Assembly: GCA_051880395.1 (NCBI GenBank)
Contig: JBJENW010000326.1
Coordinates: 1 to 7,439 of the forward strand
DNA: 7,439 bases
Origin: JBJENW01 sp051880395
Lineage (GTDB): Bacteria > Bacillota > Clostridia > Lachnospirales > Lachnospiraceae
Reading direction: 5' to 3'
The position numbers and the translations under genes were made by a program. The notes beneath the pieces were generated by a model. It did not search any database. It saw only the letters and a list, made by a program, of their open reading frames with translations, and was not told where the DNA came from. Positions 1 to 6,264 of this stretch are shown piece by piece. Numbering within the stretch: position 1 is the first letter of the stretch; each line of letters opens with the position of its first letter.

Positions 1-174
1 CTACAATTAGACATATTCCCATTCTGCTTTCTAGTTTATCGCGCTTTGATCTCCATTGATTACGAATTTTTTTCTTCCTCCGCTCGCTGTTTCCTATTAT
101 TTTATTTTTATGACACAGATAACAAAATATTACTGCATATGTTTCCAAAGCTTTTATAAATTTATCTTGATTTC
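1..174. other. AT-rich leader, no supported gene
   Basis: This stretch is very AT-rich and I find no gene I can support in it. One forward frame stays open from the window edge to a TAA at 157-159, but its translation is mostly Phe, Leu and Tyr and resembles nothing I know, so I treat it as chance. On the reverse strand there is a GGAGG-like stretch near 76-81, but no start codon at a usable distance. It probably separates fapA from whatever gene lies to the left. Confidence 0.5.
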
Positions 175-202
175 TTGTTATTTTCTGTATTTTTTGTATA
201 AT
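175..202 (+). promoter_or_regulatory. Predicted sigma-A promoter of the FapA-family gene
   Basis: The sequence shows TTGTTA at 175-180, a 16-base spacer and a perfect TATAAT at 197-202. The start of transcription would fall near 209, giving a leader of about 25 bases. A strong ribosome site, AGGGGG at 222-227, lies 7 bases before the ATG. A second possible pair (TTGATT at 167-172 with TACTAT at 205-210) overlaps it but is weaker. Confidence 0.6.
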
Positions 203-234
203 AATACTATAAACAATTTTTAGGGGGAATTTTT

Positions 235-1806
235 ATGGCATTATTTAAAAATAAAGAAAAGGATGAAAAAGAGGGAAAGCCAAAAAAACATGAAAAAACC
301 ATGTTTCTTTCTCCGGAAGAAATCAATATTTCCAAAGATACAGACCCTTTGATCATCTCTAACGAAAAAAAAATCATTATCCGGCAACGCCGTGAAGAAC
401 CACAGGAAGCAATAGAAGATGCAATAGAATCTCACTCAAACTTTTTGCTGCGTATCAACGAAAACGGCTCAGAGGCAACTTTAATGCTTTGCAAACGCCC
501 GGAAGGAGCATACAGTGAAAAAGAGATTCTTGACTTTCTTGCTTCTCGCGGCATTGTATACGGCATTCGCAACAAGACTGTTCGCTCGCTTGCAAACGGT
601 GAGCTTTACTACGAGGACGTCCTCATCGCAAAAGGAAGCTCCCCCCAAGACGGTCACGATGGTTTTTTTGAATTTCACTTCAATCCATCCCCTCCCAAAA
701 AGCCGATTGTTCTACCAGACGGCTCTGTGGATTACAATGTACTTGGAAAAATGGAATTATGCGTTAAGGACCAACTTTTAGTTACATACCACAAAGCAAC
801 TCCCTGCAACCCCGGAAAGAATATTTTTGGAGAAGAAATTGAAGCAAAGATTGGTGTGGATCTGCCGCCGCTGCAATGTAAAAACTGCGAACTAGATGAG
901 AATCAATACGAATATTATGCCACGAAAGAAGGCAATGTCACATTTGAAGATCATACATTATGCGTTACACCACTCTATGTGATCGACGGCGATTTGGATG
1001 CCGCGACAGGCGATGTCGACTTTCACGGTGATGTGTTAGTACAAGGCAATGTGTTTGCTGGCGTTACGATCAAGACTACTGGCAGTATTACAATCAATGG
1101 TCATGTAGAAATTGCAAACTTATTTGCCGGGAAAGATGTTCTGTTAAAAAACGGCATGCAAGGATCCGGAATCGGAAAGATCAGTGCCAAAGGAAATGTA
1201 CTTGCCAAATTTCTGGAACAGACACGTGTTTTTGCAGGAACTGATATCACAGCAAGTGCCCTTCTAAACTGTGACGTAGAAGCCGGACGAGCTGTGACAA
1301 TTACAGGCAAACGTGGAAACATCATTGGCGGTACTACCTCCGCCGCCGAAAAAGTCACTGCTTTCTCTCTCGGAAACCGTGTCGGTGTTGCCACACGCAT
1401 TATTATCGGATTAGAAAAAAATTTCAAAACTATGATGGAAGAAATCGATGAACAGGTTGAACTCTATTCCAACCAGCTGGCAGATACGAAGCGCACCCTT
1501 GACCGCATCGCTTATCAAATGCAGGCGCAGCCATCTTCTGCGGAATTATTAAAACAGCGAACCGAACAAATGCGTTCCAAAATCCTGTTTCAGTCCAAAT
1601 TGAACGAGTTAGAAAACCGCCGAAATCGACTTATCGATGTCAACGAACGTTCCATTAACGGCTGTATCGAAATTGAAGGACCAGCATATGCCGGATGCCA
1701 GATCATTATAAACGGTGTAAGTGAAACGCTTCACTCCGAATACCGCGATGTAACATTCAGCAAGCAGAAACGCGAAATCCGCATTTTATCTAACAAATTA
1801 AAGTAG
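235..1806 (+). CDS. fapA: FapA-family (DUF342) beta-helix protein
   Basis: This 523-residue protein belongs to the FapA/DUF342 family, often annotated 'flagellar assembly protein A'. Residues 1-50 form a highly charged, Lys/Glu-rich tail. Residues about 60-245 match the FapA N-terminal region in style. Residues about 250-390 are a run of short Gly/Val/Ile-rich strands (for example GDVDFHGDVLVQGNVFAG at 259-276) that reads as a right-handed beta-solenoid. Residues about 393-470 are Glu/Gln/Arg/Leu-rich and likely a coiled coil. The last 50 residues return to beta structure. There is no signal peptide or membrane segment, so it should be cytosolic. The ATG is chosen for the AGGGGG site 7 bases upstream. 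In Vibrio, FapA affects polar flagellar assembly. Here no flagellar gene is adjacent and it stands alone between its promoter and terminator, so a flagellar role should not be assumed. Confidence 0.88.
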   Translation: MALFKNKEKDEKEGKPKKHEKTMFLSPEEINISKDTDPLIISNEKKIIIRQRREEPQEAIEDAIESHSNFLLRINENGSEATLMLCKRPEGAYSEKEILDFLASRGIVYGIRNKTVRSLANGELYYEDVLIAKGSSPQDGHDGFFEFHFNPSPPKKPIVLPDGSVDYNVLGKMELCVKDQLLVTYHKATPCNPGKNIFGEEIEAKIGVDLPPLQCKNCELDENQYEYYATKEGNVTFEDHTLCVTPLYVIDGDLDAATGDVDFHGDVLVQGNVFAGVTIKTTGSITINGHVEIANLFAGKDVLLKNGMQGSGIGKISAKGNVLAKFLEQTRVFAGTDITASALLNCDVEAGRAVTITGKRGNIIGGTTSAAEKVTAFSLGNRVGVATRIIIGLEKNFKTMMEEIDEQVELYSNQLADTKRTLDRIAYQMQAQPSSAELLKQRTEQMRSKILFQSKLNELENRRNRLIDVNERSINGCIEIEGPAYAGCQIIINGVSETLHSEYRDVTFSKQKREIRILSNKLK

Positions 1807-1817
1807 TCTAAAACCAA

Positions 1818-1877
1818 AAGCTGTTATTCTGATTGAAGAAAAACGTTTCTTTCCTTTCTTGACCAGAATAACAGCTT
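1818..1877. terminator. Bidirectional terminator between the FapA-family and GH18 genes
   Basis: Perfect 14-base arms (1818-1831 and 1864-1877, AAGCTGTTATTCTG and its complement) enclose a second small hairpin (AAGAAA at 1836-1841, AACG loop, TTTCTT at 1846-1851). The forward side is followed by CTTTTGTTG. The reverse side is followed by CTTTTGGTTTT. Both tails are U-rich enough to end transcription of the two converging genes. The stem ends 12 bases before the GH18 stop codon. Confidence 0.8.
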
Positions 1878-1888
1878 CTTTTGTTGTG

Positions 1889-3613
1889 CTATTGCATATA
1901 TTTAATGACAGTATCCCATACTTCCGGTTTCTCCAGACCTAGTTTCCAGAAGGAGCCACCCGCCAGATTGTTTTCTTTCATCACACCTAGTTTCTTCTCT
2001 AACGATTCTGCTGTTTCCATCCACATCTGATATGTCACGCCATCATTTTCATATTCCACGTAGAACTGTTGCGTCTCATCTAACCACTGCGGTTCTGCAC
2101 CGTTTGCCGCCACTACACTTTCCGCATCTTTCATGCCTAATGCCTGACTGTTCAGTGTGTAGGATTCATTTTCTTTTGTTCCCTTTGCATTCTGTTTTGG
2201 TGCTTTACTCCACAATCTGGTATAAAACGGCATGCCCAGAATGACCTGTTGAGCCGGAACTTCTTCTAGCGTATCGCTTACACCTTTTTCCACAAAACCG
2301 ATCGACGCCACAGAACCTTCTTCCGATCCAACATAATGCTCGTCATATCCCATTACCACAATATAGTCTGCAAATACCGCCTGCTCTTTTCGATTATAAT
2401 AAGATGTAAATTCTGACGGCACATAGTTATCTACCGACAAGACAATATCATTGTTTGCACACTTTAAGCCAAGTTCACGAATAAACTGCACATAACTGTC
2501 ACCCGCTTCTTTTTTTATTGTCTCCAAATCCACATTTATTCCATCTAATTCATATTGAATCGCCGCCGCTACAATCTGATTTTCCAGATTCGTACGTTTC
2601 GATGTATGCGTTAATACATCCGTAGTATCCACATTTGTATTGACCAGATTGCTGACCAATCCCCATACTTCCACCCCGTTTGTATGACAGTAATTCACAT
2701 AATCACGATCTGCAAATGAGCCAATATTTCCATTATTATCATTCAAATAAAACCAGGTCGGAGAGACCACATTCACTCCCTTGGTATTCTGAAGCAGATT
2801 CTGAATGCCGGCATTTGCATCTGCCGTTGTCACCTGATGCCAGACCATATTAATCTGAAAATCTTTATGAATCTTCTGAATCTGATCCTCTTGAAACAAA
2901 TCGTTTGCGACAGAAACCGCATGGACATTTTCCACATATCTCTTTTTCATATATCCATTAATTCCGTCTGCAGTGCAAACTTGATCCCAGTCTTCCCCCT
3001 CTTTCAGCACCGTGACCGTATCATTTTCCTTTAATTCACGTAAAATCGGGCTTTTAATCCCACCTCTGACTCGAATCTGCGTTTTTCGACTTGCTGTTGC
3101 CTGTTTTTCTTCTCCCCACTCGGTTTGAATGATCACACGGTTTGGGTTCTCAAAAAACTGATATGTCATATTCGTATACTGTTTTACAAGTTCCATTGCA
3201 ATATAGACATCGTCGCCATCTATACGTACAAACGGGTACGATGCCGTTTCTTTCTTTTTCCCAATCTGATATTCTGCATTTCCAGGTTCCACACGCACAA
3301 CCCCTTTCGATGTTGCATATAATAACAGATTCTCATTTTTATCCCAATAAAACCTTTGATTAAATCGTTCGCGCACTAAAGTATAATCTAAATATAATAT
3401 TCCATCAACATAAGTTCCCATTTCCTCGATTTGTTCATGATTTAAAATAATTGCTGTATCTGTCGCATTTTCCAGTCCAAAGTAACTTTTTAGATCTTTT
3501 ACTTCTTTGGACGGCGTGTATTTTTTTATTAAACCGATTCCTAATACCGCAAGCAAGATCAGGACGATCACTCCCAGCATGATCAAAATCGGTTTTTTAC
3601 TTTTCTTCTTCAT
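1889..3613 (-). CDS. Membrane-anchored GH18 glycosyl hydrolase with SH3-like domain
   Basis: This 574-residue protein probably cleaves peptidoglycan or a related amino-sugar glycan outside the membrane. A basic KKKSKK start and a hydrophobic segment at residues about 8-30 give a signal anchor with the body outside. Residues about 50-165 resemble a copper-amine-oxidase-N-like 'stalk' domain. Residues about 178-230 resemble a bacterial SH3 domain (VRGG, WDQV, GINGYMKKRYV), which often binds the cell wall. The GH18 barrel spans about 250-570. Its motif reads DGINVDLE at 357-364, with Glu364 as the expected acid; Asn at 360 replaces the Asp of chitinases, as in the YaaH-like spore and wall hydrolases. 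MGYD at 421-424 is the expected barrel strand with the substrate-binding Tyr. An upstream in-frame GTG at 3736 would add 41 residues, but it has no ribosome site and would put the promoter inside the gene. AAGGGGG lies 6 bases before this ATG. The exact substrate is not readable from sequence. Confidence 0.87.
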   Translation of the reverse strand: MKKKSKKPILIMLGVIVLILLAVLGIGLIKKYTPSKEVKDLKSYFGLENATDTAIILNHEQIEEMGTYVDGILYLDYTLVRERFNQRFYWDKNENLLLYATSKGVVRVEPGNAEYQIGKKKETASYPFVRIDGDDVYIAMELVKQYTNMTYQFFENPNRVIIQTEWGEEKQATASRKTQIRVRGGIKSPILRELKENDTVTVLKEGEDWDQVCTADGINGYMKKRYVENVHAVSVANDLFQEDQIQKIHKDFQINMVWHQVTTADANAGIQNLLQNTKGVNVVSPTWFYLNDNNGNIGSFADRDYVNYCHTNGVEVWGLVSNLVNTNVDTTDVLTHTSKRTNLENQIVAAAIQYELDGINVDLETIKKEAGDSYVQFIRELGLKCANNDIVLSVDNYVPSEFTSYYNRKEQAVFADYIVVMGYDEHYVGSEEGSVASIGFVEKGVSDTLEEVPAQQVILGMPFYTRLWSKAPKQNAKGTKENESYTLNSQALGMKDAESVVAANGAEPQWLDETQQFYVEYENDGVTYQMWMETAESLEKKLGVMKENNLAGGSFWKLGLEKPEVWDTVIKYMQ

Positions 3614-3619
3614 TTTGTT

Positions 3620-3626
3620 CCCCCTT
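3620..3626 (-). promoter_or_regulatory. Ribosome binding site that fixes the GH18 start
   Basis: On the reverse strand AAGGGGG is followed by 6 bases (AACAAA) and ATG at 3613. No comparable site precedes the alternative GTG at 3736, so this site decides the start. The same GGGGG-type site is used by the FapA-family gene. Confidence 0.8.
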
Positions 3627-3668
3627 AATGCTGTCTTCTGCAAATAATCATGGTAGTTATCACGAAAA

Positions 3669-3697
3669 AGTATAGCACATTCTTTTTCTTTTTTCAC
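3669..3697 (-). promoter_or_regulatory. Predicted sigma-A promoter of the GH18 gene
   Basis: On the reverse strand GTGAAA (3692-3697, four of six bases match TTGACA) is followed by a 17-base spacer and TATACT (3669-3674). TG-C directly before the -10 makes it an extended -10 element. Transcription would start near 3662, leaving about 48 leader bases before the ATG at 3613. The spacer is almost all A and G. Confidence 0.6.
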
Positions 3698-4039
3698 CCC
3701 AAATTTAAAGAATTTAAAACAGACTTTCGCAAGCACCTAAAAAAAGGTTGTGGGATTTGTTCCAACATCGAGGGCAGCTCATAATCAGAACATTTCAAAA
3801 AAATCAAACTCATCACACCCGTTTTTTTCAGCCTTGCAAAAGCCTGCTTTGTAACAAAATGAAATTGCAACAAAAATGAACATTGTTTTTTCGTTTCTAC
3901 TTTCTGTTTTCACACGTTGTCAGCACAGATGTCAAATTTGCCTAACAGAAAATCTTATTGTGATATATTTTAAAAAAGATAACTTTTGATTTTATTTTTA
4001 GTTACATTTGTTTATTTTTCTGTTATAGCATTCAAGTAA
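3698..4039. other. Long AT-rich intergenic gap, no supported gene
   Basis: No gene is supported here. The longest reverse-strand frame with an ATG (3694-3813, 39 residues) has no ribosome site, overlaps the GH18 -35 element and has no family resemblance I recognise. I see no convincing terminator for the kinase operon that ends at 4040. The nearest candidate is a weak 5-6 base A/T stem at about 3979-4006 (reverse strand GTAACT with AGTTATC) followed by six Ts. The gap also holds an imperfect tandem repeat (3853-3885) and a loose inverted pair TTTCTGTT/AACAGAAA (3901-3908 and 3944-3951). Confidence 0.5.
3853..3885. repeat. Imperfect tandem repeat of about 16 bases
   Basis: AACAAAATGAAATTGC (3853-3868) is followed directly by AACAAAAATGAACATTG (3869-3885). 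The two copies differ by one inserted A and a changed end. The pair lies about 155 bases upstream of the GH18 promoter and downstream of the kinase operon. It could be a regulator site, but AT-rich DNA makes such pairs easily by chance. Confidence 0.3.
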
Positions 4040-4615
4040 TTATTGTACTAGTTTTTTAATGAAAGTCATTTCTTTTTTATTTAGATGAAAGGGATCTGCA
4101 ATAAAAGGAACCGAAAAAGCAGAGATATGATACTCAGAAGAAATTTTTCTTTTATCTTTTTTATCTCCAAACAATATCAGACAATGCAGCCACTGTCTAT
4201 AATTTTCTTCCTGTTGAAGCATATCTAAAAAATGTAAATACGATTCCTGTTTCCAGGGGCACATACTGCCGATTACGATTTTTTTGTCACAGCGCAAAAA
4301 TTCCAAACGATTTTTTTGATACTCACTTCCAAGATCAAGAATCGTTATTTCCTGCGCACCGTTACACAGACCAGGTACATCTCGTGGATCCACTTGCGGA
4401 TAGTATATTGCATTTTTAATTGTAAAGGCTCCTTCATCCGGAAGCATTGTCGCCAATTGGCCATGTTCATTAATCTCTAAAAGTGCTGTTTTTTTTCTTT
4501 TGATATCCGAAAAGAAATTTGTCAGCGCAATTGCCAAATGCGTGGTACCGACACCATTTGTTGCACCCATAATTCCGATCACACATTTCTGTGCTCTTTC
4601 AAACCGTCTGCGCAT
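4040..4615 (-). CDS. P-loop-like (ParA/MinD-type) protein lacking the Walker A lysine
   Basis: This 191-residue protein has the start of a ParA/MinD/CpaE-type fold. A strand CVIGIMG (11-17) leads to a P-loop-like turn GATNGVGTTHLAIAL (17-31). Where a MinD-type protein has GVGKTT, this has GVGTTH, so the phosphate-binding Lys is Thr24 and the following Thr is His26. A strand ALLEINE (44-50) sits where the second conserved strand of the fold would be, and ITILDLGSEY (90-99, Asp94) looks like a Walker B strand. It is about 50-70 residues shorter than usual MinD proteins. It has no membrane segment. It starts 30 bases after the kinase stop with its own AAGGAGG site 5 bases before ATG, so the two are surely co-transcribed. 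From residue 11 onward it resembles the tail of that kinase. ATP binding is doubtful; a partner or scaffold role for the kinase is inferred. The exact family is not certain. Confidence 0.75.
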   Translation of the reverse strand: MRRRFERAQKCVIGIMGATNGVGTTHLAIALTNFFSDIKRKKTALLEINEHGQLATMLPDEGAFTIKNAIYYPQVDPRDVPGLCNGAQEITILDLGSEYQKNRLEFLRCDKKIVIGSMCPWKQESYLHFLDMLQQEENYRQWLHCLILFGDKKDKRKISSEYHISAFSVPFIADPFHLNKKEMTFIKKLVQ

Positions 4616-4645
4616 ACATTCCTCCTTTCACTCATTCCATGTGTA

Positions 4646-5998
4646 CTATTCTATCTGTTTTTCATTTTTTTGCTGTACACATTTTAACCGGCGAAAAAAC
4701 TGTTGCTTTTTGTGACTGTCGCGCCAAAGATCTTCCTCCAACGGAAAGCACAATACTTCGCGCTGCAACTGTCGGGCATACAGCTTCGCCATTTTTTTTC
4801 GCCCAAATCCACAAACAACAATCAGATCCGGATACGATCTGAGCCGTTCGTAAAGAGCAAGACTTTCTTTTTTTTGCCAGCTCTGACTCCCCAGCACAAG
4901 AAGAATCGTCTCTTCCTGTGTCATCTGCTCATACAGCAATTCGGCGTCTGTACCAAAATCTTCTACATGTATCACATTCCCCGAATCTGACTGTCTCATA
5001 TCACCGGCAAATGCCCGATATTTACAGACAGAGTCCTTTACACAAGCGCCTGGCTCGCCTTCCAGAAAATCCTGCAGAAATGACGTTTCTGCAGCCTCCC
5101 GGTATCGTGCCGTATATCCAGTACGATTCAAATGAGACACCAGCGCAATCGCCAGATGTGTTCCACCTGCACCGTTTACCGCTGACACGACCTTGATATT
5201 TTTTTCGAGATGCTCCGCTTTTTTCTTATTTTGTAGCAGCGACTGCTTTTGTAGCTCCAATACCGCTTTTGCCTCTTCAACGGAAGAAAAACGTTCTCTC
5301 GCGTCTGCCGCTAATGTATATTGTAAGAATTGACGCATATGTTTTCCATATCCCATGCACAACGGAATGCGCTGTCCAGGTACGTGCACCTGCCCAAACA
5401 ACAACACATATACTACTGCTCCCAATGCATAAAGATCCGTCTTTTTGCCAACTTCCCTACCCTGATACTGCTCCGGCGCAGCAAATCCCGGTGTTCCATA
5501 TTGCATCGTTTCTGTCGGTCTTTTCTGATTTAGATACGATGCGATTCCGAAATCTACCAAACGCACAGTGTCCCCACACAAAAAAATGTGCTCCGGTTTC
5601 AAATCCAGGTAGACCACCGGATTCGGCTTTTGCCCATGCAGATATTCCAGAATACTGCAAAGCTGCAATGCAATATCAATTTTCTTTAATTTGGGAATAA
5701 AAACAGATTCAGACAATAGTGTCTGTAAAGATTCCCCTCGCACAAATTCCTCTATGATATATAAGTAATTGTCATCCTCTTCCAAGTCATAAATAGTCGG
5801 AATTCCGGGGTGATTCAGATTTTTTAAAAGTTCTGTCTCCGAAGAAGCCCAGCCAGGCGTAAGACTTGATTTTTCAATACATTTGATCGCCCGGACATCA
5901 TCTAGCTTCTGGTGTCTCGCCAAATACACGCTGCCGCTGCCGCCTGTTCCAAGCAGTCTGAGCAGCTTATATTTGCCTGATAAAATCTTCTGTTCCAT
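4646..5998 (-). CDS. Soluble Hanks-type Ser/Thr kinase fused to a P-loop-like domain
   Basis: Residues 1 to about 250 are a protein kinase domain: glycine loop GTGGSGSV (17-24), Lys39 in AIK, Glu54 or Glu56 for helix C, Asp132 and Lys134 in the catalytic loop, DFG at 149-151, YGTPGFAAPE (167-176), TDLYALG (187-193) and Arg236 near the end. The catalytic loop is unusual: Tyr-Leu-Asp (130-132) replaces His-Arg-Asp, and His137 replaces the metal-binding Asn. Missing the Arg suggests activation without activation-loop phosphorylation. A basic linker (about 250-266) leads to a second domain (268-450) with a degenerate P-loop, NGAGGTHLAIAL (275-286), where Gly279 takes the place of Lys. There is no membrane segment and no PASTA repeat, so it is not a PrkC/PknB-type wall sensor. 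AAGGAG lies 5 bases before ATG. It is the first gene of an operon with the protein at 4040-4615, a paralogue of its tail. Kinase activity is likely but reduced activity is possible. Confidence 0.87.
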   Translation of the reverse strand: MEQKILSGKYKLLRLLGTGGSGSVYLARHQKLDDVRAIKCIEKSSLTPGWASSETELLKNLNHPGIPTIYDLEEDDNYLYIIEEFVRGESLQTLLSESVFIPKLKKIDIALQLCSILEYLHGQKPNPVVYLDLKPEHIFLCGDTVRLVDFGIASYLNQKRPTETMQYGTPGFAAPEQYQGREVGKKTDLYALGAVVYVLLFGQVHVPGQRIPLCMGYGKHMRQFLQYTLAADARERFSSVEEAKAVLELQKQSLLQNKKKAEHLEKNIKVVSAVNGAGGTHLAIALVSHLNRTGYTARYREAAETSFLQDFLEGEPGACVKDSVCKYRAFAGDMRQSDSGNVIHVEDFGTDAELLYEQMTQEETILLVLGSQSWQKKESLALYERLRSYPDLIVVCGFGRKKMAKLYARQLQREVLCFPLEEDLWRDSHKKQQFFRRLKCVQQKNEKQIE

Positions 5999-6048
5999 AA
6001 CCGCTCCTTTCTGCCTCTCTCAGACAAACCGGAGCATCTCTGACATTG

Positions 6049-6057
6049 GTTATACCA
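6049..6057 (-). promoter_or_regulatory. Possible extended -10 promoter of the kinase operon
   Basis: On the reverse strand TGG-TATAAC (6049-6057) reads as an extended -10 element. No good -35 sits at 16-18 bases; TTGATA lies 20 bases upstream, which is too far for a standard promoter but tolerable for an extended -10 type. The leader would be about 40-45 bases to the ATG at 5998. The assignment is tentative. Confidence 0.4.
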
Positions 6058-6149
6058 TAATTTCTCTTCATTTGTATCAATTCTATCCATTTTGATAGGA
6101 TTTTTGTCAGATTCAGCATTTTGGCATTGTTTTTCAGACCTGTTTTTTC

Positions 6150-6166
6150 CATTTTCAACGAAAATG
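6150..6166. repeat. Short perfect inverted repeat upstream of mecA
   Basis: CATTTTC (6150-6156), a 3-base centre AAC and GAAAATG (6160-6166) form a perfect 7-base palindrome. It ends 22 bases before the mecA -35 element and lies about 95 bases from the kinase -10 element on the other strand. It could be an operator acting on mecA, on the kinase operon or on both, but no known regulator site is recognised. Confidence 0.35.
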
Positions 6167-6188
6167 ACTCCATTTATTACGAGGACGC

Positions 6189-6216
6189 TTTACAACTCTT
6201 TTACTTTTGCTATAAT
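6189..6216 (+). promoter_or_regulatory. Predicted sigma-A promoter of mecA
   Basis: TTTACA (6189-6194), a 16-base spacer and a perfect TATAAT (6211-6216) preceded by TG-C (6208-6210) make a strong extended -10 promoter. Transcription would start near 6223, giving a leader of about 42 bases. No stress-type operator such as a CtsR heptamer repeat is visible next to it. Confidence 0.7.
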
Positions 6217-6264
6217 GAAGTATATAAAATCGTTCATCGATAATTAGGATAAGGAAGTGATGAA

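Noticed and set aside
1..159. Forward frame open from the left edge to TAA at 157-159
   Set aside because: The translation is dominated by Phe, Leu and Tyr as expected from T-rich non-coding DNA, no start is visible, and no family is recognised. It could be a gene tail, but nothing supports it.
1101..1427. 108-residue reverse frame inside the FapA-family gene
   Set aside because: It lies fully within a well-supported gene on the other strand; its Pro/Phe/Ala-rich content is a reading shadow of the beta-helix repeats.
235..1806. Reading the beta-helix repeats of the FapA-family gene as a DNA repeat array or CRISPR
   Set aside because: The repetition is in the protein fold (short Gly/Val strands), not in the DNA; no direct repeat units with spacers are present.
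3694..3813. 39-residue reverse frame in the gap upstream of the GH18 gene
   Set aside because: It has no ribosome site, overlaps the GH18 -35 element and has no recognisable motif.
3901..3951. Inverted pair TTTCTGTT and AACAGAAA with a possible terminator role
   Set aside because: The arms are only 8 bases, A/T-rich and 35 bases apart with no T-run after them, so a functional stem is unlikely.
5269..5700. 143-residue forward frame opposite the kinase domain
   Set aside because: It is antisense to the conserved kinase catalytic region, with no ribosome site or domain; its openness follows from the codon use of the kinase.
5967..6173. 68-residue reverse frame upstream of and overlapping the kinase start
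   Set aside because: It overlaps the kinase start in another frame and covers the divergent promoter region; no domain or ribosome site supports it.
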